From CAZYSK01 sp964649415 (GTDB lineage: Bacteria > Chloroflexota > Anaerolineae > B4-G1): a stretch of 64,000 nucleotides of DNA. The notes beneath the pieces were generated by a model. It did not search any database, was not told where the DNA came from, and saw nothing but the letters and a program-made list of their open reading frames with translations. The first letter of the stretch is position 1; every line of letters starts with the position of its first letter. The stretch covers positions 8,300 to 72,299 of the forward strand of contig CAZYSK010000025.1 of assembly GCA_964649415.1 (NCBI GenBank), in the 5' to 3' direction. The translations under genes and the position numbers were made by a program. Of the stretch, positions 24,538-32,728 are shown in pieces.

Positions 24538-24696
24538 AGCGATTTCATTCTAGCATGCTTGTTGCCGAAGCGCAAACAGGGACAAGAGCGGGAGCTTGCC
24601 CAAGTCAGGCGTATCAGTGTATACTATGGTAGCCATGCAGCTTTCACACGATCACATCGCGCACGCGAATACAAGCTGGCACTGTTGATAGTGAAG

Positions 24697-24733
24697 CGGA
24701 TGCGGACGTCCGCAGCCGCGACGTCCGCGCGTG
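24697..24733. repeat. GCGGACGTCCGC-type repeat
   Basis: GCGGATGCGGACGTCCGC followed by AGCCGCGACGTCCGCGCG: two overlapping inverted repeats just upstream of the MFS gene. It shares its core with parts of the elements at 5237-5345 and 7497-7560. Confidence 0.65.
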
Positions 24734-24770
24734 CGTGACCACGAACCATACAATAGAAGGAGAGCCCATC

Positions 24771-26072
24771 GTGGACAGACGCCTGGACTACAAGAAGACC
24801 CTGCTCATCGGCTTCGGCTTTTTCGGCATCAGCGTGATGTGGACACTCTACAACGCCTACGTGCCGATCTATCTGCAGGCGGGCAGCCCCACGTTCGACG
24901 CGCCCGGGGAGGTGGGATTCGGCCTGGGTGCAGGCATGACCGGCGTGGTTATGACGCTGGACAACGTCGCCGCCTTCTTCCTCCTGCCACTGATCGGCGT
25001 GTGGTCCGACCGGATCTGGACCCGCTTCGGACGCCGCATGCCCTTCATCCTCGTGCTCGCCCCGATCGCCATCGTGGCCTTCGTCCTGATCCCCCTAGCG
25101 TTGCGCATGATCCCGCCCGAACTCAGCGGGCAGGTCGACCGCCTGGGGACGCCGCTGGCGCTCTTCTCGATTGCAATCGGGGTCTTTCTGCTGGCTATGG
25201 CCAGCTTTCGCACGCCCGTGATCGCCCTTATGCCCGACCTGACGCCCAGCCCGTTGCGCTCCCAGGCCAACGGCATCATCAACCTGATGGGGGGCGTCGG
25301 GACGCTGATCGCTACGCTGGGCAGCGGTTTTCTGTACGGCATGGGCCACGCCGTACCTTTCATCTTCGGCGCCGTGCTGATGGCCGTGGCCGTGTTGGTG
25401 TTGTTCCTCTCCGTCAAGGAGCCGCGCGACCTGGAGACCGCCGCCCGCGAAGACGAGGGTCTGGGCGCGCTGCGCGGCATCAAGCGTATCTCGCCGGAGG
25501 CTCGCCGCAGCCTGGCGTTCCTCATGGGCGCGATCTTCTGCTGGTTCGTCGGCTACAACGCCACCGAGACCTTCCTCTCCTCCTACGGCGTCAGCGAGTT
25601 GGGCATGTCCACCGGCCAGGCGCCGCTCCTCATGGGGGTGGCGTCGCTGGCCTTCCTCGCCTTCGCCGTTCCGTCCGGCTACATCGCGGCCCGCGTCGGC
25701 CGCCGCCGGACGATCATCTCGGGCCTGGCAGTTTTTGGCCTGCTGCTGGTGACGAACTTCTTCCTGCGCAACGCCACGTTGATCTGGCCCATCATGGCGG
25801 TGGGCGGCATGGGCTGGGCTTTAGTTAACATCAACTCGCTGCCTATGGTAGTGGACATCTCCGCCTCCGACGCCGACCTGGGCACCTACACCGGCCTGTA
25901 CTACATCGCTTCACAAGCGGCCGCCGTCGCCGGTCCCGTGATCAACGGCTACATCGTGGAATGGGGCGGTGGCGACTACAACCTGATCTTCGTCGTGACG
26001 CCGGCGTTCTTCGCCCTGGCGATCCTGTGCATGCTGGGAGTGACGAGGGGGGAGGCGAAAGCAGCACAATGA
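24771..26072 (+). CDS. MFS transporter, sugar (GPH/SLC45-like) type
   Basis: 433 aa, about 12 membrane segments. WSDRIWTRFGRRMPFI after helix 2-3 and GYIAARVGRRRTII later are the conserved MFS loops. The overall pattern resembles sugar:cation symporters of the glycoside-pentoside-hexuronide or SLC45 type. The GTG at 24771 is chosen since GAAGGAGA lies 8-10 bp upstream; the frame is open from GTG 24735 at the edge of a repeat. It is a plausible uptake system for the glycosides used by the two GH4 enzymes, which is inference. Confidence 0.88.
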   Translation: MDRRLDYKKTLLIGFGFFGISVMWTLYNAYVPIYLQAGSPTFDAPGEVGFGLGAGMTGVVMTLDNVAAFFLLPLIGVWSDRIWTRFGRRMPFILVLAPIAIVAFVLIPLALRMIPPELSGQVDRLGTPLALFSIAIGVFLLAMASFRTPVIALMPDLTPSPLRSQANGIINLMGGVGTLIATLGSGFLYGMGHAVPFIFGAVLMAVAVLVLFLSVKEPRDLETAAREDEGLGALRGIKRISPEARRSLAFLMGAIFCWFVGYNATETFLSSYGVSELGMSTGQAPLLMGVASLAFLAFAVPSGYIAARVGRRRTIISGLAVFGLLLVTNFFLRNATLIWPIMAVGGMGWALVNINSLPMVVDISASDADLGTYTGLYYIASQAAAVAGPVINGYIVEWGGGDYNLIFVVTPAFFALAILCMLGVTRGEAKAAQ

Positions 26073-26153
26073 TTAGCGGCCAGACTTGACGGCCAACGTA
26101 AGGGGGACTTGAGCATTCCCGAGCAATGCCTGCTCTTGGTCAGACTGGAACAA

Positions 26154-26582
26154 TCACGACGTAGGTGGATGCCACCCTACGCTTACCCAGCGACGGCGCG
26201 CGTCAACGATGACCTCGTTGTTCATATTCAGCGCGACAATCGTGGCCCGGCCAACGGGTGTCAGGCCAATCAAACGCGTTCCCAACGCAACCCAGGCAAA
26301 ATGATCTCCCCACTCCTGGTTACGTGGATGGAAGAGAGACACGATTTCGCCTGTCAGCGGGTCGGGAGCTTCAGTGGCACTGCCTTTGAACTCGTTACAA
26401 CGCCTGCAGGCGAAGCAGAGGTTGTCAAACGTAGTCGTTCCACCTTGCGCCTGCGGGACAATATGGTCAATCGTCATCGGCTGTCCGGTGTTAGCTTCTG
26501 TGGTTTGGCAGTACGCACAGCGCCGATCATCGGCTGCAAGTAGCTGCTCACGCAAGTCGGCAGGGAGATACGGCTTGCTCAT
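26154..26582 (-). CDS. HNH endonuclease
   Basis: 142 aa. Zinc-binding CAYC, then TIDHIVPQAQGG (HNH His), then DNLCFACRRCNEFKG give the complete HNH-with-two-CxxC fold. Such stand-alone HNH proteins are common and usually of unknown role. It overlaps the upstream hypothetical gene by 4 bp (ATGA), so the two are translationally coupled. Confidence 0.9.
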   Translation of the reverse strand: MSKPYLPADLREQLLAADDRRCAYCQTTEANTGQPMTIDHIVPQAQGGTTTFDNLCFACRRCNEFKGSATEAPDPLTGEIVSLFHPRNQEWGDHFAWVALGTRLIGLTPVGRATIVALNMNNEVIVDARRRWVSVGWHPPTS

Positions 26583-27004
26583 GCTGCGTCCTGCAGCGCT
26601 TCGGCGGGCGGAACCTGATAACCACGCCAACGGAGCAGCGCCGCCGCATGAGCCTTGCGCAGCATTGAGCGATCGTATTCCCACCTTAACTTGGCTAATT
26701 CGTCACGTTCTTCAGCCGCCAGGGTGTCGTTCGCGTTCTTGTCCAGTAGCTCCTGGTAGCGTTCCATTTCCGTCGGTGTTGTTCTACTGCGGACGATGTG
26801 CCATAGGGTCTCATCGCCCAAACGATCCAACGCAGCCAAGTCGGCCTGGAACTCAGCGGGAGCATCGTCCCACCTGGGTGGGCTGCCCACCTGCACAGCG
26901 TGCAGCAGCACGTCGTCCAGTGAACGACGGGTGGCGTCTGCCGCTTGCTGTAGACGGACATACAAGCTCTCCGGCAATCGCACTTTGACCGTTCGAGTAC
27001 TCAT
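26579..27004 (-). CDS. Conserved hypothetical protein upstream of the HNH gene
   Basis: 141 aa. The N-terminus STRTVKVRLPESLYVRLQQAAD resembles a ribbon-helix-helix segment. The rest is helical and charged with no recognised domain. A strong site AGGAGGG precedes the ATG at 27004. Pairing with an HNH endonuclease by 4-bp overlap suggests a regulator or antitoxin-like partner; this is inference. Confidence 0.8.
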   Translation of the reverse strand: MSTRTVKVRLPESLYVRLQQAADATRRSLDDVLLHAVQVGSPPRWDDAPAEFQADLAALDRLGDETLWHIVRSRTTPTEMERYQELLDKNANDTLAAEERDELAKLRWEYDRSMLRKAHAAALLRWRGYQVPPAEALQDAA

Positions 27005-27141
27005 TTCAATCAACCCTCCTGAGGCGGATGTCGCCAGCCGCAGCCGACCATCTGCGTGTCGGTGGTGGTTCACCCGCTTTCACCTCCAACTCCTCCCACC
27101 GCCGGGTAAGAATAGCACAAGCAAAACCCAATGTCAAGAAC

Positions 27142-27177
27142 CGGCGGGCCTCGCTCGACAGCGAACGAGGCCCGCCG
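27142..27177 (-). terminator. GC-rich hairpin 3' of the giant surface-protein gene
   Basis: Perfect 12-bp arms CGGCGGGCCTCG (27142-27153) and CGAGGCCCGCCG (27166-27177), 48 bp beyond the stop codon at 27226. On the minus strand it is followed by a T-rich stretch TTCTTGACATTGGGTTTT. Confidence 0.75.
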
Positions 27178-27225
27178 TGATATGATCCGCGATCTTGCGT
27201 CTGCGGTGCCCTGCGCCGTGCAGGT

Positions 27226-30200
27226 CTAGCGCATCACCAGCGGTAGGAACACGATCCGCACCGGTACGTCCTGCAGCGGCCCGGTCGCCGTGGCGCTGTA
27301 GCCGCACGTATCGGTGACCGTAAGCCGGACGGCGAAGGTCCCACCCGTGCTGTAGGCGTGACCGGTGTGCTGCGTGAACGCGTGCGCGCTGTCATCGTCG
27401 AAGTCCCACTCCCACGCCACGATCGGTGTGCCGTTGCTCGTGCTCGTGTCCGTGAAGTAGACGGTCTCACCGATGTCGGGTGCGCTCGTGCTCTGCTCGA
27501 AGTCCGCATCGATGGTGGGCGCAAGCACGGTGAGTCCCACGGACGCGCCCATCGGGCCGCTCACCCCCTGCTCGCTTCCGTAGACGCCGTAGGTGGCGTT
27601 GACGACGCTGGAGCCCGCGGTGCAGGGCAGCGTGCCGTTGAACCAGCCACTGGCCGTCCCGCCGTTCGCGCCGACGTCGAGCGTCCAGGTGACGTCGCCG
27701 CCGGCCAGTGTGCCGTCGCTGTGGCCGTAGGTCAACCCCGTCGGGACGGTGTCGCGCACGATGACACCCGTGCCCGTGTCGCTGCCCAGGTTTGTCACCG
27801 TCAGCGTGTAGGTGAGTACGGTGCCGGCCACGCGGTTGCCCGCCCAGGTCTTGCCGATCTGGAAAGTCACGTCGGCGACCTTCACGGTCTCCGTGTCCAC
27901 GTTGTTGTCGTAGAACGGCTCCACGTCGTCAACCGTGTTACTGCTGGCGATCTCCGCACTGTTGGCAAAGACGTCGCCTTTCTGCGCCGTGTCCGCGACG
28001 CGCACGGTCAGGTAGATCTCGTTCCACCAGCCGTCGCCCTGCGGGCCGATGTCGAACACCAGTTGGTTCCCGACGAAGTCCGGGATGACGGGCGGGCACA
28101 CAGGTTGGCCGCAGAAGTGCTGCGTCGAGGTGACGTACGCCAGCCCAGCCGGCAGCGTGTCCGTCAGCCACACCGTGCCGCCCCAGTCGGTGTGATCCTC
28201 GCCCCGCTCGGCCCGGTTGCCGTAGCCCAGCGTGAACGTGAGCAGATCGCCCGCATTCACCCACGGCGAGGAGGCTGTCTTCTCTACGTACAGGTCGGGG
28301 CCGATGCCCTTGACCAGGGTGTAGGTGTTGTTGGTCGGGTCCACGTCGCCCGGCGGGACGCTGATTTGGATGACGTTCGTCAAGAGCTGCCCTCTCTCAA
28401 TGGTCGGATCGATGTCTACCTCCAGGCGTCCGCCGCCGCTTTGCCCCGGTCTGATGGAGTCCTCCACCTGCCAGATCGCCTGGCGGCCTGCGGGGTTGTC
28501 GGTGAAGGTGATGTTACCCCCCCAGTATATCTGCCCGTTGTTGAACGTCGTCGAGAGCGGGTAGGTGTCGGTGATGGTGAAGCCATCGATGCGCGTGGTG
28601 CCGACGTTGAAGAAGCTGATGTCGTACCGCAGATTGTCATTCAGGTCGCTATTCTTGACGATCATCAAGTTAGGGCCGGGGTCGCGGACCGTGAGCGCCA
28701 CCTGCTCGCGGTTGTTCCTGGGGTCGTCGTCCGCGTAGCCCACGATGATCGTGGGGGCGATCTCGGCCTCGTTGGTCAGTACCGTGCCGGACGCCACGCC
28801 CGGGTCGATGCGCAGCACGAGGCGTATGTTGCCCAGGACGTTGCTATCCTGGCCAGGGTTCAGCGTGCCCAGGTCCCAGGCCACCTGGCCGGAGCCAGCC
28901 GACGCGGGCGGGAATGGAATCTCCTGCCAGTTTCCGTTCTGCCACACCTCGCGGGTGGAGGTGACGAAGGTCGTACCCGCCGGCAGCGTGTCGGTGATGC
29001 GCACGCCGTAGGCCGGCGTGTTGCTGTGATTCCGGTAGTCGATCCGGTACGTGAGCTCGTGCCCGGCAACCGTCGTGCCCTCATGGAAGCGCTTGTCCAG
29101 ACCGACGTCGAGGCGGGGATCCTGTGCCTCCGTGACCAGGGTGTGATCGTTGTTGGCTGTGCTTCCCGTCTCGTTGCTCGTGGCGATCTCGACCACGTCG
29201 GTCAGCGGCGTGCCGACCTGGACTTCGTCGCTCAGGTGGAGCGTCAGGCGGACCTGGTCTCCGCCCCAGCCGGGGATCACGGGCCGCGTGAAGACGACCC
29301 GGTTGCCGACCGTGCTGGCCAGCGTCCATAGCGGATCCTGGGAGAACCAGGAGACGTAGGTGGTGGACATCGGCAGCGTGTCGGTCAGAGTGACGAAGCC
29401 GCTACCGGTGCTGCCGTCGTTGCGGTAGTCGATGATGTAGGTGAAGTCGTTGCCCGGCGCGGGCCAAAAGCCGTGGTGCCACTTGTCGACCCGCAGGTCC
29501 ACGTCGCACGAGGACTGAAGGTCATCCTCTTGGGTCCACGAGTTATCCCCGAAGTAGTCTTCGTCGGCAGTGTAGATCTCGACCTGGTTCTGGAGCGGGT
29601 CGCTCGCGCCCGCGCCCACGTGGGCGACCAGCAGGAATCCCGCGCGGCCGTCCTCCGGGACGGTGCCCAGCGACCACGTGATCACGCCCCCGCTCACGTG
29701 GACCGGGAGGCCGGAGCTGTCGGCCACGTAGGAGGTGCCGGCGGGGAGCGTGTCGGTGAGGACGACGTCCGTGGCATCGGCGTGACCGCCGTTTCCGTAG
29801 TCGATCCAGTAGGCGAAGTTGCCGCCGACGGCCGGCTGGCCCTCGCTCTGTTTGTTCAACCACAGGTTGGGCCGGGGCATGTTGAGCCCCACCCGGTTGC
29901 CGTCCGGCGCGATGTAGTAGATGCGCATACTGTGGCCCGGCAGCACGTCCGCGCCGTATACGCCCCAGTCGATCACGTAGTCGCTGTCCCCATCGGTGGG
30001 CACGAACTCGTCCCGCCCGTCAGGCCCAGGATAGTTGTCCCAGTGGGCGTAGAGCAGCCCCGGCGGCCCCTGGCCCCACATACGGTCGGTGGCGTGGTCC
30101 GCGGCTGCGCTCAGGTCCACCACCTGCACGCCCGCCTCCCAGCCGGACGCGCCGGTCACCGTGACCCAGTCGCCGGGCTCGAAGTCAACGTCGCCCCAGT

Positions 30201-31974
30201 CGTCGATCCAGAACCAGGTGGGGTCCCATTCGTAGCGCGCGTTGTCGTTCTGGGCTTTCTGGACGCCATCGCTGGCGTAGAGCGTGGCCGTTACGGCCTC
30301 ACTGGGCTCCGCGGCGTTCCCACCCACGCCGTAGGGGATCTGGACTTCAATGTAGGGTGGTTGAAAGTGAATGAACGTCTTGTGCCCATCCGCGTTGAAG
30401 TGGTTGAAATCGACCCAGCCGCCGAAGCGCAGGTCGAAGCCGTCGAAGGCTACGTCGAATGGTGAGGCCAGCGTCAGCGCACGAACGGCCTCCCCGTTGA
30501 TGGGATAACGCCAACTCTCCCATTGTCCGGCGTAGATCTCGGCGTGACCGGCCGGCGCGCTGCCTGTGACCCGATCATCATCGCTGTCAACATCCAGAGA
30601 AACCCCGGCCACGGTCATCGAATCGCTCCAGGTGGGCGATTCGACGGTGATCACGTGACCAGCCTGGATGTCCACCTCACCGCCGCCGCCGTCGTCGAAC
30701 CAGAAGTCCCCGGCAGAGCGATATACCGGGTGGGAGGTTCCGTTCCAGGTGTAGGCGTTGCTGCCAGTGTCCAGCGTGGCTGTCACGGGCACGCCGCCTG
30801 CGTCCACCCGTGCCCAGCCCGTGTCCTTGGGAGCAATCACTTCGATGAACGTATCACCGCCCCACAGCGTGGTCCCATCCCCCTCGGCGTCGCTCACGGT
30901 GACGTTCACCCACGCGCGCCGGGGCAGGTCCGCCTGGCCGCCGAAGTCGGCCGCGTAGATCCCGCCCGCCGAGGCGGTGGTGTTGACCTCATAGTAGTGA
31001 TACTCGCCGTCCTCCCACAGGCCGAAGAAGACACGCACCGGCTTCCCCGCCGGGGCGGTGCCGCTGACCACGTCGGCGTCGGCGTTCACGTGGATGCCCA
31101 GGCTGGCGACGAGCGTGCTGATCACCGTGCCGCCGCCCAGGTTCACCTCCACCAGGTCGCCGGGGTCCAGCGACGCGCTACTCGGCGCCAGGCGGTAATC
31201 GCCGTTGGTACCATCCGCTGCGCCGTGCACGACCTCGTCCACGGACCCCGTGCCGACGTAGATCGTCGCCGTGACGGCCTGCCCCGGCTGGGCATAGCCC
31301 CTGACCGAACCGTAGCTGTCAACAACGAAAACCCCTGCCGGCGTCAAGTGATCGCGCACGATGCCGCCGGCGACGTAGTCCACGGTGGCCCAGTACCTGG
31401 GGTCAATGTTCACGCTGCCGGAGAAGTCGGCGCTGAAGTTGCCCGCGCTGTTCGTGGTAGCCGTCGCCTCGGGCATACCCGGATCGGGTTCGCCACCGGC
31501 CCACGTCTGGAGCGTGACGGTCACACGAGTGCCCGCCGGGACGGCCGCGACGTGGCCCGTCACCCGGTCGTTGACCACGTCCACCTGGCCACTCACGTCC
31601 CGTACGGTGACGGTGGCCGCCAGCCCGCCATCCACGTAAAAGTTGATCACGTCGCCGTCGTCGATGTCGATCTCCGTGCCGGTGCTCGCATCCCATAACG
31701 GCGTCCAGAAGAAGCCGCTCGCGTCAGCCCGGGCCGCGCCGTACGTGCCGCCGGGGCCGGCGACGGTGACCAGTTCACCCGGGTCGACCACGCCCCACAC
31801 GCGGTCGTGGAACAGATCCACGGTGAATCCGGGGTTGACGGCCTGGGCCTCGGCAGGGGAGCCCGGTGCCAGCAACCACACCAAGCCCAGCACCAGCCCT
31901 ACGCCGAGGATCAAGGCCCAGACGAGGCGGATCGTTCCGAGAGTTCCCCTTTCCTTTTCATGTTCCATTTCCAT
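27226..31974 (-). CDS. Giant exported surface protein with DUF11 repeats and a PKD domain
   Basis: 1582 aa. An N-terminal signal (hydrophobic LVWALILGVGLVLGLVWLL, then APGSPAEAQA) directs export. Residues about 45-690 hold several repeats with DR(V/M).G..P.G motifs. Six DUF11-type repeats follow, starting near 708, 832, 961, 1105, 1230 and 1375, each ending in TDT.P.(G/S)T. A PKD domain (about 1488-1570) has VAWEWDFDDDS and H.Y...G.F.V.L.V.D. The last residues VRIVFLPLVMR form a short hydrophobic tail seen on exported proteins of this phylum. The probable role is adhesion or a cell-surface layer. A consensus promoter lies about 220 bp upstream. Confidence 0.92.
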   Translation of the reverse strand: MEMEHEKERGTLGTIRLVWALILGVGLVLGLVWLLAPGSPAEAQAVNPGFTVDLFHDRVWGVVDPGELVTVAGPGGTYGAARADASGFFWTPLWDASTGTEIDIDDGDVINFYVDGGLAATVTVRDVSGQVDVVNDRVTGHVAAVPAGTRVTVTLQTWAGGEPDPGMPEATATTNSAGNFSADFSGSVNIDPRYWATVDYVAGGIVRDHLTPAGVFVVDSYGSVRGYAQPGQAVTATIYVGTGSVDEVVHGAADGTNGDYRLAPSSASLDPGDLVEVNLGGGTVISTLVASLGIHVNADADVVSGTAPAGKPVRVFFGLWEDGEYHYYEVNTTASAGGIYAADFGGQADLPRRAWVNVTVSDAEGDGTTLWGGDTFIEVIAPKDTGWARVDAGGVPVTATLDTGSNAYTWNGTSHPVYRSAGDFWFDDGGGGEVDIQAGHVITVESPTWSDSMTVAGVSLDVDSDDDRVTGSAPAGHAEIYAGQWESWRYPINGEAVRALTLASPFDVAFDGFDLRFGGWVDFNHFNADGHKTFIHFQPPYIEVQIPYGVGGNAAEPSEAVTATLYASDGVQKAQNDNARYEWDPTWFWIDDWGDVDFEPGDWVTVTGASGWEAGVQVVDLSAAADHATDRMWGQGPPGLLYAHWDNYPGPDGRDEFVPTDGDSDYVIDWGVYGADVLPGHSMRIYYIAPDGNRVGLNMPRPNLWLNKQSEGQPAVGGNFAYWIDYGNGGHADATDVVLTDTLPAGTSYVADSSGLPVHVSGGVITWSLGTVPEDGRAGFLLVAHVGAGASDPLQNQVEIYTADEDYFGDNSWTQEDDLQSSCDVDLRVDKWHHGFWPAPGNDFTYIIDYRNDGSTGSGFVTLTDTLPMSTTYVSWFSQDPLWTLASTVGNRVVFTRPVIPGWGGDQVRLTLHLSDEVQVGTPLTDVVEIATSNETGSTANNDHTLVTEAQDPRLDVGLDKRFHEGTTVAGHELTYRIDYRNHSNTPAYGVRITDTLPAGTTFVTSTREVWQNGNWQEIPFPPASAGSGQVAWDLGTLNPGQDSNVLGNIRLVLRIDPGVASGTVLTNEAEIAPTIIVGYADDDPRNNREQVALTVRDPGPNLMIVKNSDLNDNLRYDISFFNVGTTRIDGFTITDTYPLSTTFNNGQIYWGGNITFTDNPAGRQAIWQVEDSIRPGQSGGGRLEVDIDPTIERGQLLTNVIQISVPPGDVDPTNNTYTLVKGIGPDLYVEKTASSPWVNAGDLLTFTLGYGNRAERGEDHTDWGGTVWLTDTLPAGLAYVTSTQHFCGQPVCPPVIPDFVGNQLVFDIGPQGDGWWNEIYLTVRVADTAQKGDVFANSAEIASSNTVDDVEPFYDNNVDTETVKVADVTFQIGKTWAGNRVAGTVLTYTLTVTNLGSDTGTGVIVRDTVPTGLTYGHSDGTLAGGDVTWTLDVGANGGTASGWFNGTLPCTAGSSVVNATYGVYGSEQGVSGPMGASVGLTVLAPTIDADFEQSTSAPDIGETVYFTDTSTSNGTPIVAWEWDFDDDSAHAFTQHTGHAYSTGGTFAVRLTVTDTCGYSATATGPLQDVPVRIVFLPLVMR

Positions 31975-32398
31975 TTCTCACTTACCCTCCCATGTATATA
32001 TAGACACGCATCAGACAAAGCGATAAAGGGAAACGGCCGATAGGATCATAGGCCCTCCTTGCTTATCCTGACCAAACTTGTCAACGGATGTCTGCGTCCG
32101 CGCTATAGGGATTGTAGAATGGATTGTGTACCTTGCGGTGATGTAAGCTACGAGGTCAAGAGCGTAGGCGTGAAGCCAGAGGTGACTCGCGACACAACTC
32201 CACTATACAGGAGATCGGTGTCGCTGTCAAGAGTTATTTCCTAAAACCTTGTCGCAGTTCTGGACGCCCCATCTGGGGGTCAATTCCCTGGCCAAGAACG
32301 AGGGTTTTGTCTCAGTGCAGGCGGGGCGATCTGTGACTTGCCCCCATTCTGGGACTGAGGCATAATAGTGATTGAGCGGCATAACGTGCGTGTCGTCT
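31975..32398. other. Long 5' leader and promoter region of the giant gene
   Basis: No gene is seen. GGGAGGG for the giant gene lies at about 31986-31992. A minus-strand promoter at 32202-32230 would give a leader of about 220 nt. A GCGGACGCAGACATCCG repeat piece lies near 32084-32104. Confidence 0.6.
32202..32230 (-). promoter_or_regulatory. Sigma-70-type promoter of the giant surface-protein gene
   Basis: On the minus strand TTGACA (32225-32230) and TATAGT (32202-32207) are separated by 17 bp. The transcript would carry an unusually long leader before the start at 31974. Confidence 0.72.
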
Positions 32399-32527
32399 GT
32401 GAATGGTTCTAGGAGGGATCTCTACCAGCGCCAGATCGAGGCCACCGACGGGCAAATTGACGCGCTGGTGTACGAATTATACGGGCTGACGGAGGAAGAG
32501 ATCAAGATCGTGGAGGAAGCAGGGTAA
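32399..32527 (+). pseudogene. C-terminal remnant of a Type IIG-like restriction-modification enzyme
   Basis: A 42-codon frame ends in QIEATDGQIDALVYELYGLT and EEEIKIVEEAG. This ending is characteristic of the C-terminus of Eco57I/Type IIG-like methyltransferase-restriction proteins, which are normally 900 aa or more. Nothing upstream continues the protein, so only the tail remains. It lies beside the CCTGACAGG repeat. Confidence 0.7.
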
Positions 32528-32538
32528 GCCTGATTCAA

Positions 32539-32633
32539 GACCTGACAGGTTTTGGATGCTGGTTTCTGCGGACGAGGCTTCCGCGGATAACGCGCGATCG
32601 GAATGGCGACATCCGTTGGAAACCTGTCAGGTC
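32539..32633. repeat. CCTGACAGG palindrome, long-loop intergenic copy
   Basis: Perfect 14-bp arms GACCTGACAGGTTT (32539-32552) and AAACCTGTCAGGTC (32620-32633) with a 67-base interior. The interior contains GCGATCGGAATGGCGAC, a partial match to the GGCGCCATTCCGATGGCGC element. It shares outer arms with the in-gene copy at 17742-17788. Confidence 0.8.
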
Positions 32634-32728
32634 TGGCTTGAGTAGCAATGTTTTCTCTGCGGTCTCTGCGCCTTCGCGGCTCTGCGTTGAGGACCTTGGC
32701 TCCGTCCCTGCCGGGTCAGGAGGATGTG

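Noticed and set aside
27358..29331. 657-codon open frame antisense to the giant DUF11 gene
   Set aside because: The opposite strand has regular DUF11 repeats and a PKD domain; the antisense product is low-complexity Arg/Val/Ala-rich.
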